This document shows positions 8,950-17,035 of a DNA stretch of 32,000 nt, piece after piece. The stretch comes from Deltaproteobacteria bacterium. GTDB lineage: Bacteria; Desulfobacterota; Desulfovibrionia; Desulfovibrionales; Desulfovibrionaceae. Location: assembly GCA_031285295.1 (NCBI GenBank), contig JAITWK010000035.1, forward strand, positions 1-32,000, given 5' to 3'. Under the pieces are notes generated by a model, which saw nothing but the letters and a program-made list of their open reading frames with translations, searched no databases and had not been told where the DNA came from. The position numbers and the translations under genes were made by a program. How positions within the stretch are numbered: position 1 is the first letter of the stretch; every line of letters starts with the position of its first letter.

Positions 8950-8964
8950 AAAGGAGATAAGCTT

Positions 8965-9810
8965 ATGAAACTTTTCAGACATGGCCCCGCCGGGGCGGAA
9001 AGGCCGGGGATTGTGGATCGCCAGGGCGGACTGCGTGATTTGTCGGGCCTGATCCGGGATGTGCGCGGTCAGGCTTTGGATCGGCAAACCATGAGCCAGT
9101 TGCGGGATGTTGATTTGGAACAGTTGCCGCTGCTGCCCGATGATGTCCGCCTTGGAGCCTGTGTTGCCGGGGTGGGCAATTTTATCGGTGTTGGCCTGAA
9201 CTACGCGGATCACGCGCTCGAGGCGGGCCTTCCCCTGCCCAAAGAGCCGGTGCTGTTCAACAAGGCCACCTCCTGCGTATGCGGCCCTTATGACAACGTG
9301 ATCATGCCGCGCGGCGGCAGCAAGCTGGACTGGGAAGTAGAACTTGCCGTCATTATCGGCGAGAGCTGCCTCTATGTTGATGAAGATCAGGCCATGGATT
9401 ATGTGGCTGGCTTTTGCCTTTGCAATGACGTTTCCGAACGGGTTTTCCAAATGGATCGCGGCGGGCTATGGAGCAAGGGCAAAGGCTGCCCCACCTTCGG
9501 CCCGCTCGGCCCCTGGCTGGTCACTCCGGACGAAGTGCCGGACCCGCATAATCTGGAACTGTGGCTGAACGTAAATGGTGAGCGCATGCAAAGCGGCAAT
9601 ACGTCCAGCATGGTGTTTAAAGTCCCGGCCCTGGTTTCCTACATTTCGCAGTTCATGCGCCTGGAAGCCGGTGATGTGATCGCCACCGGCACCCCGCCCG
9701 GCGTCGGCATGGGTAAAAAGCCGCCGCGCTACCTCAAGCCCGGCGATGTAATGGAACTGGGCGTGGCTGGGCTGGGTACGCAACGTCAACTTGTTGTGGA
9801 GTCAAATTAG
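8965..9810 (+). CDS. Fumarylacetoacetate hydrolase (FAH) family protein
   Basis: A 281-residue member of the FAH superfamily, which includes acylpyruvases, oxaloacetate decarboxylases and 2-keto-4-pentenoate hydratases. The divalent-metal ligands expected for the fold are visible: Glu124 and Glu126 in DWEVELAVIIG and Asp155 in CNDVSERVFQ. The substrate loop GVGLNYADHALEAG and the C-terminal VIATGTPPGVGMG are typical. A strong AAGGAG lies 9 nt before the ATG. It sits between the NUDIX and nitrilase genes. Such trios of broad-specificity hydrolases can act in central-metabolite repair, but that role is inference. The exact substrate cannot be deduced; acylpyruvase or oxaloacetate decarboxylase activity are the usual options. 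Confidence 0.93.
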   Translation: MKLFRHGPAGAERPGIVDRQGGLRDLSGLIRDVRGQALDRQTMSQLRDVDLEQLPLLPDDVRLGACVAGVGNFIGVGLNYADHALEAGLPLPKEPVLFNKATSCVCGPYDNVIMPRGGSKLDWEVELAVIIGESCLYVDEDQAMDYVAGFCLCNDVSERVFQMDRGGLWSKGKGCPTFGPLGPWLVTPDEVPDPHNLELWLNVNGERMQSGNTSSMVFKVPALVSYISQFMRLEAGDVIATGTPPGVGMGKKPPRYLKPGDVMELGVAGLGTQRQLVVESN

Positions 9811-9818
9811 GGTGTTAT

Positions 9819-9879
9819 CAGGGGCTCTGCCCCTGGACCCCGCATAGGGGCTTAGCCCCTATGTACCCATTTTATGGGT
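9819..9879. repeat. Three consecutive perfect hairpins with 3-nt loops
   Basis: CAGGGGC-TCT-GCCCCTG (9819-9835), ATAGGGGC-TTA-GCCCCTAT (9844-9862) and ACCCAT-TTT-ATGGGT (9865-9879) follow one another between the FAH-type and nitrilase genes. All stems are perfect and each loop is exactly 3 nt. No T-tract follows, so this is not a standard terminator. It more likely acts as an mRNA-stabilising or REP-like intergenic element. Confidence 0.7.
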
Positions 9880-9907
9880 GCAGGAAAGAAATGCCAAGGA
9901 GAGTCGA

Positions 9908-10756
9908 ATGCGAATAGCCGCCTTGCAAATGTTTTCCCAACTGGGAAACCGGACCGCCAACCAGCGCCGGGCCGCCGCTCTGATAGAAGAGGCCATGCAA
10001 GGCGCTGCCGGACTATCCGCGCATGCCCGCCCGGACGTACTGGTTTTGCCGGAAATGTGGGATCTGGGCTACTATCCCTCCAACGTGCTGGAGCTTGGCG
10101 ACGAGGATGGGGAGGAGGCACGGCGCTTTCTCTCCTCTCTCGCCAAAGCTCATGCGGTCAATATTGTGGGCGGGTCTGTGGTGCGCCGTCAAACAAGCAC
10201 AGGAAGCGCCGGTAATAAAGGGAGTAAGGAAAGCAAAGACGGCAAAATTTGGAACACGACCTATGTTTTTGACCGGCAAGGAGAACTTGTGTCCAGTTAT
10301 GACAAGGCCCACCTGTTTTCCTTTGCCGGTGAAGAGCAGGTTTTCCAGCCCGGCAATGCTCTGGCCTGGTATGAACTGGACGGAGTAAAGGCGGCAAGCG
10401 TGATTTGCTATGATTTGCGCTTTTGCGAACTGACGCGCGGCCTGGCCCTGGGCGGGGCGCAGCTTCTGTTCGCTCCGGCGGCCTGGGCCTACCCGCGCCT
10501 GAACCACTGGCGGCTGATGCTGTTGGCCCGGGCTGTGGAAAATCAATTTTTTGTGATTGGCGTTAATGCCTGCGGCCAGCCGGATAAACTGAAGTTTTGC
10601 GGACATTCCATGCTGGTTGACCCCAGCGGTGAAATTTTGGCTGAAGCCGGTGATGAAGAGGCAATAATCGTGGCGGATTGCGAACTTGCCTGCCTGCCGA
10701 CAGTGCGGAGCCGGATTAATGTTTACCGTGACAGACGGCCGGATCTGTATTGTTGA
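9908..10756 (+). CDS. Carbon-nitrogen hydrolase (nitrilase superfamily, omega-amidase-like)
   Basis: A 282-residue amidase of the nitrilase superfamily. The Glu-Lys-Cys triad is visible as Glu49 (LPEMWDLGYYP), Lys133 (YDKAHLFSF) and Cys167 (VICYDLRFCEL). The YDK-HLF and ICYDLRF signatures resemble Nit2/omega-amidase enzymes that hydrolyse alpha-ketoglutaramate or ketosuccinamate. That assignment is by resemblance only. The ATG at 9908 is preferred over an in-frame ATG at 9878 because AAGGAG precedes it by 8 nt. A Gly/Ser/Lys-rich insertion at about residues 94-110 (TSTGSAGNKGSKESKDG) lengthens a loop that is usually short. The gene is about 100 bp downstream of the FAH-type gene on the same strand and is probably co-transcribed. 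Confidence 0.92.
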   Translation: MRIAALQMFSQLGNRTANQRRAAALIEEAMQGAAGLSAHARPDVLVLPEMWDLGYYPSNVLELGDEDGEEARRFLSSLAKAHAVNIVGGSVVRRQTSTGSAGNKGSKESKDGKIWNTTYVFDRQGELVSSYDKAHLFSFAGEEQVFQPGNALAWYELDGVKAASVICYDLRFCELTRGLALGGAQLLFAPAAWAYPRLNHWRLMLLARAVENQFFVIGVNACGQPDKLKFCGHSMLVDPSGEILAEAGDEEAIIVADCELACLPTVRSRINVYRDRRPDLYC

Positions 10757-10882
10757 GGTACTACCACCGGGATAAACCTCTGGCTAAAACAACACATTGA
10801 TGATAGTTGATTCTATCAAAAGATAAGTTAGACAGTATAAGCGTATGCTAAATAATGTCCGTGCCAGCAGGAATAACGCCAG

Positions 10883-12082
10883 ATGTTGAAGAGAATTTTA
10901 ACGGAACAGCTTGTTCCCGGCATGTATATAGTGGATAGCGGTCTTCCCTGGTTGGAGAACCCCTATCTTTTTTCTGCGGAACTTGAAGTTACGGCAGAAA
11001 TTATTGAAAAGATTCAGCAGGAAGGCTACACCGAAGTATTCATTGATACGGAACGCGGCCAACCTGGCGCGTCAGCCGCGTATGCCGATGATTCCGAGTT
11101 TGCAGCCACTTTGGCCGATAGCGTCCCGGCTGGCAATGGTGTGCCGAATGTTCCTCTGAGCGAGGAAATTGATGCGGCCAAGGCTACTTATGTAGGCGCT
11201 TTCAATCAGGCTAAATCTTTCATGGACGGCATCCGGCGCGGCGGCAAAGTTGATTTGAACAATGCCAAGCCACTGGTTGGCGAGATGCTGAAAAGCCTGG
11301 GCCGCAATCCGGATGCTCTGCTGGGACTGTGCAAGCTGCGTTCGCAGGATGATTACACCTATACGCATTGCATCAACGTGGCCGTTTTGAGCGTCATGTT
11401 CGCCAAGCATATGGGTTTTTTGCCGGAAGTGCAGCAGACGGCCGGTTTGGCCGGAGTTTTTCACGACCTCGGCAAGGCTTTGATTCCCCTGCGCATCCTT
11501 AATGCTCCGCGCAAGCTTTCAGACGAAGAATTCGCGATTATGCGCAAGCATCCTGCCTTGAGTTACGATTTGGTCAGAAAAACTTCCGGTTTTGAACAGG
11601 ATGTCGTACTGGGCGTGTACGAGCATCACGAACGCTTCAACGGCCAGGGGTATCCGCGCGGTATCGCTGGCGACGAAATCAGCCCCCTCTGGCGGGTTCT
11701 GGCCGTAGCCGATGTTTATGACGCCCTTTCCAGCGTGCGCCCGTACAAGCAGTCCATGCTGGCGCACCGGGTGCTGGGCGTGATGTATCAGATGCGCGGT
11801 GAGGATTTTTATCCCGGCTATGTGGAGAATTTTATCCGCATGTTGGGCATTTATCCGGTGGGTAGCGTGGTTAAGCTTGAAGACGGACGCCAGGGCGTGG
11901 TTTCCGGTTCAAACTCCGAAGCGCCTACCAAGCCCCGCGTACTGGTTATGCGGGATAAGAAAGGTCAGCCCCTAAGGCCTGCGGAGTACAATATCCGTCT
12001 GGGCGAATGCCCGCCAATACAACGCTGCCTGGCGGCTGGAGAGAGTTCGATTGATCCGGCCAAGGCGCTTGGCATATCCTAG
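10883..12082 (+). CDS. HD-GYP domain cyclic-di-GMP phosphodiesterase
   Basis: A 399-residue cytoplasmic protein. The N-terminal part (about residues 1-60, KRILTEQLVPGMYIVDSGLPW) resembles the DUF3391 module often found before HD-GYP domains. The catalytic domain spans about 135-330. His194-Asp195 (GVFHDLGK) form the HD pair; the HHERFNGQGYPRG stretch carries Gly256-Tyr257-Pro258; and VADVYDALSSVRPYK is the conserved tail. HD-GYP proteins hydrolyse cyclic-di-GMP and control motility or biofilm, which fits the nearby receptor and sensor kinase in general terms only. An AGGA-type site precedes the ATG by about 8 nt. A disordered Ala/Pro-rich linker lies at about 60-95. The stop codon is fused to a repeat element (12081-12127). 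Confidence 0.94.
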   Translation: MLKRILTEQLVPGMYIVDSGLPWLENPYLFSAELEVTAEIIEKIQQEGYTEVFIDTERGQPGASAAYADDSEFAATLADSVPAGNGVPNVPLSEEIDAAKATYVGAFNQAKSFMDGIRRGGKVDLNNAKPLVGEMLKSLGRNPDALLGLCKLRSQDDYTYTHCINVAVLSVMFAKHMGFLPEVQQTAGLAGVFHDLGKALIPLRILNAPRKLSDEEFAIMRKHPALSYDLVRKTSGFEQDVVLGVYEHHERFNGQGYPRGIAGDEISPLWRVLAVADVYDALSSVRPYKQSMLAHRVLGVMYQMRGEDFYPGYVENFIRMLGIYPVGSVVKLEDGRQGVVSGSNSEAPTKPRVLVMRDKKGQPLRPAEYNIRLGECPPIQRCLAAGESSIDPAKALGIS

Positions 12083-12127
12083 ACAGTATTGTTGCAAGCT
12101 CCTTTTTGCCTCTGGCTGCGTCAGATA
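12081..12127. repeat. Partial copy of the intergenic inverted-repeat family (class 2)
   Basis: Starting on the last bases of the HD-GYP stop codon, AGACAGTATTGTTG... continues into TTTGCCTCTGGCTGCG. It aligns with the left part of the element at 17036-17108 (TTTGCCTCTGACTGCG, 15 of 16 identical in that block). The right arm is missing, so this is a truncated copy. Its last 12 bp also match 2315-2326. Confidence 0.6.
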
Positions 12128-12152
12128 AAAAAATTACTTAAAGGAAAAACAT

Positions 12153-12662
12153 ATGAGCAACCCTGTAGTTTTGCTGGAAACTTCTTCCGGCGAGATATTG
12201 ATTGAACTTTTTTCCGACAAGGCTCCGTTGAGCGTGGAAAACTTTTTGCGTTACGTGGATGATGGTTTTTATGTGAATACTATTTTTCACCGCGTAATTA
12301 AGGATTTTATGATTCAGGGCGGCGGCTTGACCATGCGGATGGAAGAAAAGTCCACCCAGCCGCCCGTGCGTAACGAAGCGGCCAACGGCCTCAGCAACGC
12401 GAGAGGAACCGTGGCCATGGCCCGCACCTCGGATCCGCACAGCGCCACGGCCCAGTTTTTTATCAATACCGTTGATAATCCTGAGCTGGATTTCAGCGCG
12501 GAAACCGAAGACGGTTTCGGTTACTGCGTATTCGGCCAGGTGGTCGATGGAATGCCCGTGGTGGATAAAATAGCCAAGCTCAAGGTCAAGGCGGTTGGCG
12601 AGCACGAAGCCGTGCCGCTGGATTCGGTGGTTATTACCGGCGTCAGCCGGTTTGATGACTGA
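12153..12662 (+). CDS. Cyclophilin-type peptidyl-prolyl cis-trans isomerase
   Basis: A 169-residue single-domain cyclophilin, catalysing Xaa-Pro isomerisation during protein folding. Hallmarks are [14 protein letters not shown] (with the catalytic Arg) and [16 protein letters not shown] (active-site Gln-Phe-Phe), followed by the [14 protein letters not shown] ending. No signal peptide is present, so it is cytoplasmic (PpiB-like rather than PpiA-like). AAAGGA lies 8 nt before the ATG at 12153. The gene begins 70 bp after the HD-GYP gene, across a repeat element, and is followed by a perfect terminator hairpin at 12716-12750, which marks the end of the transcription unit. Confidence 0.95.
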   Translation: MSNPVVLLETSSGEILIELFSDKAPLSVENFLRYVDDGFYVNTIFHRVIKDFMIQGGGLTMRMEEKSTQPPVRNEAANGLSNARGTVAMARTSDPHSATAQFFINTVDNPELDFSAETEDGFGYCVFGQVVDGMPVVDKIAKLKVKAVGEHEAVPLDSVVITGVSRFDD

Positions 12663-12683
12663 TAACATTGTGTGCGCATAAAA

Positions 12684-12702
12684 CTCTCAACAGTGTTGAG
12701 AG
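12684..12702. repeat. Perfect 19-bp palindrome
   Basis: CTCTCAACA-G-TGTTGAGAG has two 9-bp arms around a single central base, 21 bp after the cyclophilin stop. A hairpin needs a larger loop, so either the inner pairs open or the site is a dyad operator. No T-tract follows. It lies just upstream of the strong terminator. Confidence 0.6.
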
Positions 12703-12715
12703 AAATTGAAATATG

Positions 12716-12750
12716 CTGAAAAACTCGCAACACTGCTGCGAGTTTTTCAG
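12716..12750. terminator. Bidirectional intrinsic terminator after the cyclophilin gene
   Basis: A perfect 14-bp stem CTGAAAAACTCGCA (12716-12729) with TGCGAGTTTTTCAG (12737-12750) and a 7-nt loop. The A and T runs within the stem give a T-rich 3' arm in both directions. Confidence 0.88.
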
Positions 12751-12814
12751 TTGGGCTGGCGTATAGATCCAGATTATTAAATCTGACCTTAGAGTTTACG
12801 GCAGAAGCTTGCGG

Positions 12815-12898
12815 TATACTTGATTCTATTTTATTGTTTAGAGGCTGTAGGAGCCGCTTCGAATTGTCTGTAAACGGCCTTCGAAGCGGCTCTTTTTT
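12815..12898 (+). ncRNA. Possible short leader RNA ending in a terminator (attenuator candidate)
   Basis: A 13-bp perfect stem GAGCCGCTTCGAA (12851-12863) with TTCGAAGCGGCTC (12880-12892), followed by TTTTTT, is a strong rho-independent terminator. It cannot end the cyclophilin gene, which already has its own terminator. A -10-like TATACT at 12815-12820 would place a start near 12827 and give a transcript of about 70 nt. It is therefore either a small RNA or a leader attenuator for the GAF-gap unit that begins at 12960. The terminator is clear; the promoter (poor -35) and the function are inference. Confidence 0.5.
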
Positions 12899-12959
12899 GT
12901 AATTATTTAAGCCTATATTCATTCTGTTTTTGGCATCGGAACCATAAAGGAGATCGTAT

Positions 12960-13526
12960 ATGGCGGCAGGCACCAAAAATTATTTCCATGAGCTTTATGA
13001 AGTCTGTACGGTAATCAATTCCAGCCTGGAACCGCAGGTTGTGCTGCAAAAAATTGCCGAACAGCTTACGGCGGTAATCAAGGCCAAGGCTTGCTCCATT
13101 CGCCTTTTAAGCCGCGATGGCGAAATTCTGGAATCCGGCGTTTCGCACGGCCTTAGCAAGGGCTACATCCGAAAGGGCGCGATTGAAGTTAAAAAGAGCA
13201 AGCTGGATGTGGAAGTGCTGGGCAGCGGCAAGCCCGTTTATATTGCCGATGTAAGTCACGACAGCCGTTTTCAGTACCCGGAAGCGGCAAAGGCGGAAGG
13301 TCTTACCTCGGTTCTGGTGGCTCCGCTCAAAGTGGAGGGCAAGGTTATCGGCGTGGTGCGGGTTTATACCGCCGAGGCACGCAACTTTTCCGCCGAGGAA
13401 CAGGAATTTCTGCTGGCCGTCACGCATCTGGCCGCTATCGCCATTGAAAACGCGAGGCTTCATCAGGCCCTGAAATCGGATTACGAGCTGCTTAATGAGT
13501 ATAACTATATCGTCTTTGAAGACTAG
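12960..13526 (+). CDS. GAF-domain protein
   Basis: A 188-residue cytoplasmic protein consisting almost wholly of one GAF domain, a fold that binds small molecules, nucleotides or cofactors. Typical features are LQKIAEQLTAVIKAKACSIRLLS, the middle stretch GKPVYIADVSHDSRFQYPE and SVLVAPLKVEGKVIGVVRVYT, ending in a helix that carries AAIAIENARLHQAL. No kinase, cyclase or output domain is attached, so it is a stand-alone sensor. AAGGAG precedes the ATG at 12960 by 8 nt. It is 84 bp upstream of the GAPDH gene on the same strand. A leader terminator lies before it and a 57-bp inverted repeat after it, so it may report metabolic or redox state for gap expression (inference). Confidence 0.9.
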   Translation: MAAGTKNYFHELYEVCTVINSSLEPQVVLQKIAEQLTAVIKAKACSIRLLSRDGEILESGVSHGLSKGYIRKGAIEVKKSKLDVEVLGSGKPVYIADVSHDSRFQYPEAAKAEGLTSVLVAPLKVEGKVIGVVRVYTAEARNFSAEEQEFLLAVTHLAAIAIENARLHQALKSDYELLNEYNYIVFED

Positions 13527-13582
13527 ATAGTGTCGGCACGAGTGCTTTTTTGCACAACAATTCATCTCGTGACGCCACTATC
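13526..13582. repeat. 57-bp inverted-repeat element, copy A (class 1)
   Basis: Arms GATAGTGTCGGCACGAG (13526-13542) and CTCGTGACGCCACTATC (13566-13582) pair with two mismatches. The first base is the last base of the GAF stop codon (TAG). It aligns with copy B (25538-25594) over 57 bp without gaps, 42 identical. One arm pair changes from T-A here to C-G in copy B, which supports a conserved stem. No T-tract follows and the GAPDH gene starts 28 bp later, so it is not an ordinary terminator. Confidence 0.8.
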
Positions 13583-13610
13583 CAGAGCCTTTTAATCAGA
13601 GGATAACGCT

Positions 13611-14630
13611 ATGGAAAAAATAAGAGTTGGCATTAACGGCTTTGGCCGCATCGGGCGCCAGGTTTTCAGGGCCATCAGGCAGCATCATTACGACAGCATG
13701 GAAGTGGTGGGCGTTAACGATTTGTTTGACGCCGAAACCAACTTTCACCTGCTGGAATACGATACCAACTATGGCCGCGCTCATCTGGATGTTAAAATCG
13801 AGGGCGATATGGTGCAGGTGGATGGCTGGTCGGTCAAAAGCCTGGCCGAGCGCGATCCGAAGCAACTGCCCTGGGGCAAACTGGGCGTGGACGTGGTGGT
13901 GGAATCCACCGGCATTTTCCGCAGCGCCAAACAGGCTGCCGTGCATATTGATAACGGCGCGCGCAAGGTGGTGATCACCGCCCCGGCCAAGGATGAAGAT
14001 TTGACGGTGGTCATGGGCGTCAACCAGGCCGATTACGACCCGGCCAGACACCATATTCTTTCCAATGCCTCCTGCACCACCAACTGCCTGGCTCCGGTGG
14101 CGCATGTGCTTGAGCAGCGCTATGGTATCAAAAATGGCGTCATGAGCACCGTACACTCTTACACCAACGACCAGCGCATTCTGGATTTGCCGCATAAAGA
14201 TTTGCGCCGGGCCAGGGCCGCCGCCTGCAACATCATTCCAACTTCTACCGGTGCGGCCGAGGCCGTGGGCAAGGTTATTCCCTCACTGCGCGGCAAATTT
14301 ACCGGCTATTCGCTACGTGTGCCTACGCCCACGGTATCGATCATCGATTTTGTCGCTGTTCTGGAAAAGAGCGCCGATACCGCCGGCCTGCTGGCCGCTC
14401 TGCGCGAGGCTGCCGCCGGGCCGCTGAAAAACATTCTGGCCGTAAACGATAAACAGCTGGTATCCATGGATTTCAAAGGCGACTCGCATTCCTCGATTGT
14501 GGAATCCGAATACTCCTATGTGCAGGACGGCACTCTGGCCAAGGTAGTTTCCTGGTACGACAACGAATGGGGCTATTCCTGCCGTGTGACTGATTTGATC
14601 AAGTATATGGCGGGCCGGGGCTGGAGTTAG
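13611..14630 (+). CDS. gap: Type I glyceraldehyde-3-phosphate dehydrogenase
   Basis: Glycolytic/gluconeogenic enzyme converting glyceraldehyde 3-phosphate and NAD(P)+ to 1,3-bisphosphoglycerate. The 339-residue length is normal. The N-terminal Rossmann motif is [14 protein letters not shown] and the catalytic Cys155 lies in [16 protein letters not shown]. The phosphate-binding and S-loop region is present ([24 protein letters not shown] in two parts, then [13 protein letters not shown]), and the C-terminal [12 protein letters not shown] is universal in the family. AGAGGA lies about 8 nt before the ATG. The gene follows the GAF gene on the same strand, separated by a 57-bp inverted repeat, and ends at a terminator at 14672-14707. 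Cofactor preference was not determined. Confidence 0.97.
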   Translation: MEKIRVGINGFGRIGRQVFRAIRQHHYDSMEVVGVNDLFDAETNFHLLEYDTNYGRAHLDVKIEGDMVQVDGWSVKSLAERDPKQLPWGKLGVDVVVESTGIFRSAKQAAVHIDNGARKVVITAPAKDEDLTVVMGVNQADYDPARHHILSNASCTTNCLAPVAHVLEQRYGIKNGVMSTVHSYTNDQRILDLPHKDLRRARAAACNIIPTSTGAAEAVGKVIPSLRGKFTGYSLRVPTPTVSIIDFVAVLEKSADTAGLLAALREAAAGPLKNILAVNDKQLVSMDFKGDSHSSIVESEYSYVQDGTLAKVVSWYDNEWGYSCRVTDLIKYMAGRGWS

Positions 14631-14671
14631 GCGGTAACGCTTGATTGATGTGGTGAGATTTGATTTTTAAA

Positions 14672-14707
14672 AATCAGCCCCGACATAATGATATGCCGGG
14701 GCTGATT
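14672..14707. terminator. Terminator between convergent gap and DUF1016 genes
   Basis: A perfect 11-bp stem AATCAGCCCCG (14672-14682) with CGGGGCTGATT (14697-14707). Read leftwards it is followed by a T run, so it is a good terminator for the minus-strand DUF1016 gene. Rightwards the T run is poor, so it may be weaker for gap. Confidence 0.82.
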
Positions 14708-14766
14708 AACATATTTATAATATATTCTTACATCTTTTCTGTCTGGCTCAGTGTTATAAGTTTTTA

Positions 14767-15804
14767 TTAGTCATTCTCCTGATTGAATATTTTTTCTTGA
14801 GCAATCAGGGCTTGTTCTGTTTTCAATTCACGGAGCAGTTCATCTTCTGTAGGCAGGTAGAGCTTATATTTTGAGGTAAAAATTTGTGTATTACTTTCTG
14901 GTAAGGTAAATCTGACCACTGATTCACTTTTATCCGCGCACAGGATAATGCCGATTGGCGGGTTATCTCCTTCGTTAGTAAGTTCCCGCGTGTAGTAATT
15001 AACATACATCTGCATCTGGCCGATGTCTTGATGCGTCAGACGGCCAGCTTTCAGGTCAATTAAAACGAAGCACTTCAGGATATAATTGTAAAATACCAAA
15101 TCAATATAAAAGTTTTCCCCATCAAAGCAAATTCTTTTTTGCCGCGCTTCCAATGCGAACCCGCGTCCAAGTTCCAAAAGGAATTTTTGGATATGCGTGA
15201 TCAAAGTATCTTCCAGGTCACTTTCAAAAAGATGCGTGGAATGATTCAGGCCAAGAAATTCCAAAACATATGGATCTTTAATAACATCCAGTGCAGAAAT
15301 ACCCGGCTCTTTAGTATGGATTTCAGCCGATACGGCGTTCTTAGCCTCTGCCCCTTGGCTTGAAAGCAACCGCTCATAGAAAAAACTGTTAATCTGCCGA
15401 TCAAGCTGCCGCGAGCTCCAATTCGATTTTACGCACTCGTCAAGGTAGAACTGTCTGGCGTTTTCATTTTCAACCTTCATGATCATGCGGTAATGCGTCC
15501 ACGATAATTGGTCACGCAGCGCGTGACGATTCTGAAACTGTAAATAAAACTGCCGCATATACTTTAAGTTTGTTGGCGTATAGCCCTTTCCATATTCTGC
15601 GGTTAAGCGCTGCGCCAAATCGCTGATAAGTCCGCTTCCATATCCCGCGCGCTCGGCTCCGCCCTGCTGTTCCACAATCAAACGCCCAATATGCCAGTAG
15701 GCTTCGACCATGGCGAAGTTCACGGCGGCATATGCCCGCGAGCGGGCAAGTTCCAGGATATTTTTGACTTCTTCATACAGCCCGTTGTCAGTTAATTCGC
15801 TCAT
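14767..15804 (-). CDS. DUF1016/YhcG-family PD-(D/E)XK nuclease-like protein
   Basis: A 345-residue protein with the YhcG architecture. The N-terminal helical domain has ARSRAYAAVNFAMVEAYWHIG, then YGKGYTPTNLKYMRQFY and LSWTHYRMIMKV. The C-terminal PD-(D/E)XK-type core has Asp235 in NFYIDLVFYN and Asp250-x-Lys252 in LIDLKAG, then DIGQMQMYVNYY. The family is found near restriction-modification and other mobile defence genes, but its biochemical role is not firmly established. Here it stands alone, with no methylase, specificity subunit or toxin beside it. The start at 15804 is chosen because GAGG lies about 9 nt upstream; an ATG five codons earlier lacks a site. The gene is visibly more AT-rich than its neighbours, suggesting horizontal transfer. 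Confidence 0.9.
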   Translation of the reverse strand: MSELTDNGLYEEVKNILELARSRAYAAVNFAMVEAYWHIGRLIVEQQGGAERAGYGSGLISDLAQRLTAEYGKGYTPTNLKYMRQFYLQFQNRHALRDQLSWTHYRMIMKVENENARQFYLDECVKSNWSSRQLDRQINSFFYERLLSSQGAEAKNAVSAEIHTKEPGISALDVIKDPYVLEFLGLNHSTHLFESDLEDTLITHIQKFLLELGRGFALEARQKRICFDGENFYIDLVFYNYILKCFVLIDLKAGRLTHQDIGQMQMYVNYYTRELTNEGDNPPIGIILCADKSESVVRFTLPESNTQIFTSKYKLYLPTEDELLRELKTEQALIAQEKIFNQEND

Positions 15805-15870
15805 ACTGTTTTTCCTCAAAGGTAACGGTGTGTTTTTAGGATGTGCGCAATATTAACTTGCTGTTATGAC

Positions 15871-16977
15871 TTAATCTTTTTTGTTATATTTTTTTATCAC
15901 CGGATGCAACAGTACGCAGATCATAAAAAATAAGCCGATGACACCGGTTTTGGGGTAGACGAAGGCAACCAGTTGCCCGAAGGGCAGAAGCCCACCAAAA
16001 AAGGCGGCAACCCCCAGAATCAGCGCGGTCAGCCTGAAGCGCGGGGTGCCGTCCGGGGCAAAGCGGTTGCACACCGACCAGAGCATGGGAGCGGCGGTGA
16101 AAAAAATGCCGAGCAGCAAAATTACCGCAAAAATATCGGCCAGCCAGGGGAGGGCGGCTCCGGCCATGGCCAGAGCGGGCATTTCCTTGTCAAACACTTC
16201 CTCCAGGTTGGCAAGTATGCCGGTACTCAGGATCGCGGCCGCGCCAATGAGTAAAAAACCGCCCAGTATGCCACCGTACAGCGCTTCTTTGGGATTACGG
16301 GCTGCGGTGCCAAGGCCACTGAAAAAAGGAGCCGAACCAACAACCATAAAGGCGGTATAAAGCAGGCCGGAAAGCGCCCAGTGCGGGGCAGCCTTTGGCA
16401 GATCAAAATTATGGATATTTTGCGCGGCCTCGGTAATCCCGTCGGGATTATGCAAAATGCCAGCTATACCAGCCGCCAGACATATGGCGATGATTAGCGG
16501 GCCGATGAAGCCGATGATCGTGATCAGCCTGCGCAGGCCGAAAATTATTGCCAGGGTGGAAGCGGCAGCCATAAGCACCCGCCCTACATAGGGATTAAGC
16601 CCGTAGTATTCCGTCATGGTCGCGCCCGCGCCGGAAATCATAATCACCACCACGCTGAAGAGGAACAGCAGAATGAAGGCTTCCAGAGCATAACCAAGAT
16701 GTTTGCCGCAATATTGCCGGAAGATGGCGGAAGTCGAGGTTGTTCGCAGTTGATGCCCTTTCAGCATAACCGCTGATCCGAACCACATGAAAAGAATCAG
16801 GCTGATGGCCAGAGCCCCAAAACTGTAAAGCCCGTGCGCGGCGAAAAATAATCGGGCTTCCTGCCCCGAGGCGAATCCGGAGCCGATACAGAAGGCGCAG
16901 TAAGCCCCGGCCAGTTTAATGACGTTGATCAGGCTAAGACGCGCGGTTGAACTGGTGGAATGTGAGTTTTGCGCCAT
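15871..16977 (-). CDS. YkvI-like membrane transporter (LeuT-fold superfamily)
   Basis: A 368-residue polytopic membrane protein resembling Bacillus YkvI (COG3949), distantly related to amino-acid/sodium transporters. The first membrane helix contains the broken-helix motif YCAFCIGSGFASGQEARLFF, typical of this fold, and about nine further hydrophobic segments follow. I placed the start at the ATG at 16977 (MAQNSHS). The frame is open to 17076, but the extra 33 residues (start MRSQRQRGSRDN) are translated largely from an intergenic inverted repeat. The ribosome site is weak (GGAA about 8 nt upstream). Substrate unknown; no transport partner gene is adjacent. It is separated from the TTT operon upstream by a strong terminator. 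Confidence 0.82.
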   Translation of the reverse strand: MAQNSHSTSSTARLSLINVIKLAGAYCAFCIGSGFASGQEARLFFAAHGLYSFGALAISLILFMWFGSAVMLKGHQLRTTSTSAIFRQYCGKHLGYALEAFILLFLFSVVVIMISGAGATMTEYYGLNPYVGRVLMAAASTLAIIFGLRRLITIIGFIGPLIIAICLAAGIAGILHNPDGITEAAQNIHNFDLPKAAPHWALSGLLYTAFMVVGSAPFFSGLGTAARNPKEALYGGILGGFLLIGAAAILSTGILANLEEVFDKEMPALAMAGAALPWLADIFAVILLLGIFFTAAPMLWSVCNRFAPDGTPRFRLTALILGVAAFFGGLLPFGQLVAFVYPKTGVIGLFFMICVLLHPVIKKYNKKD

Positions 16978-17035
16978 ATCGGTTTCCGCCGGGGTGCTGA
17001 TTTGTTGTGAGAATGGCTTATATAGATTGGAAGTA

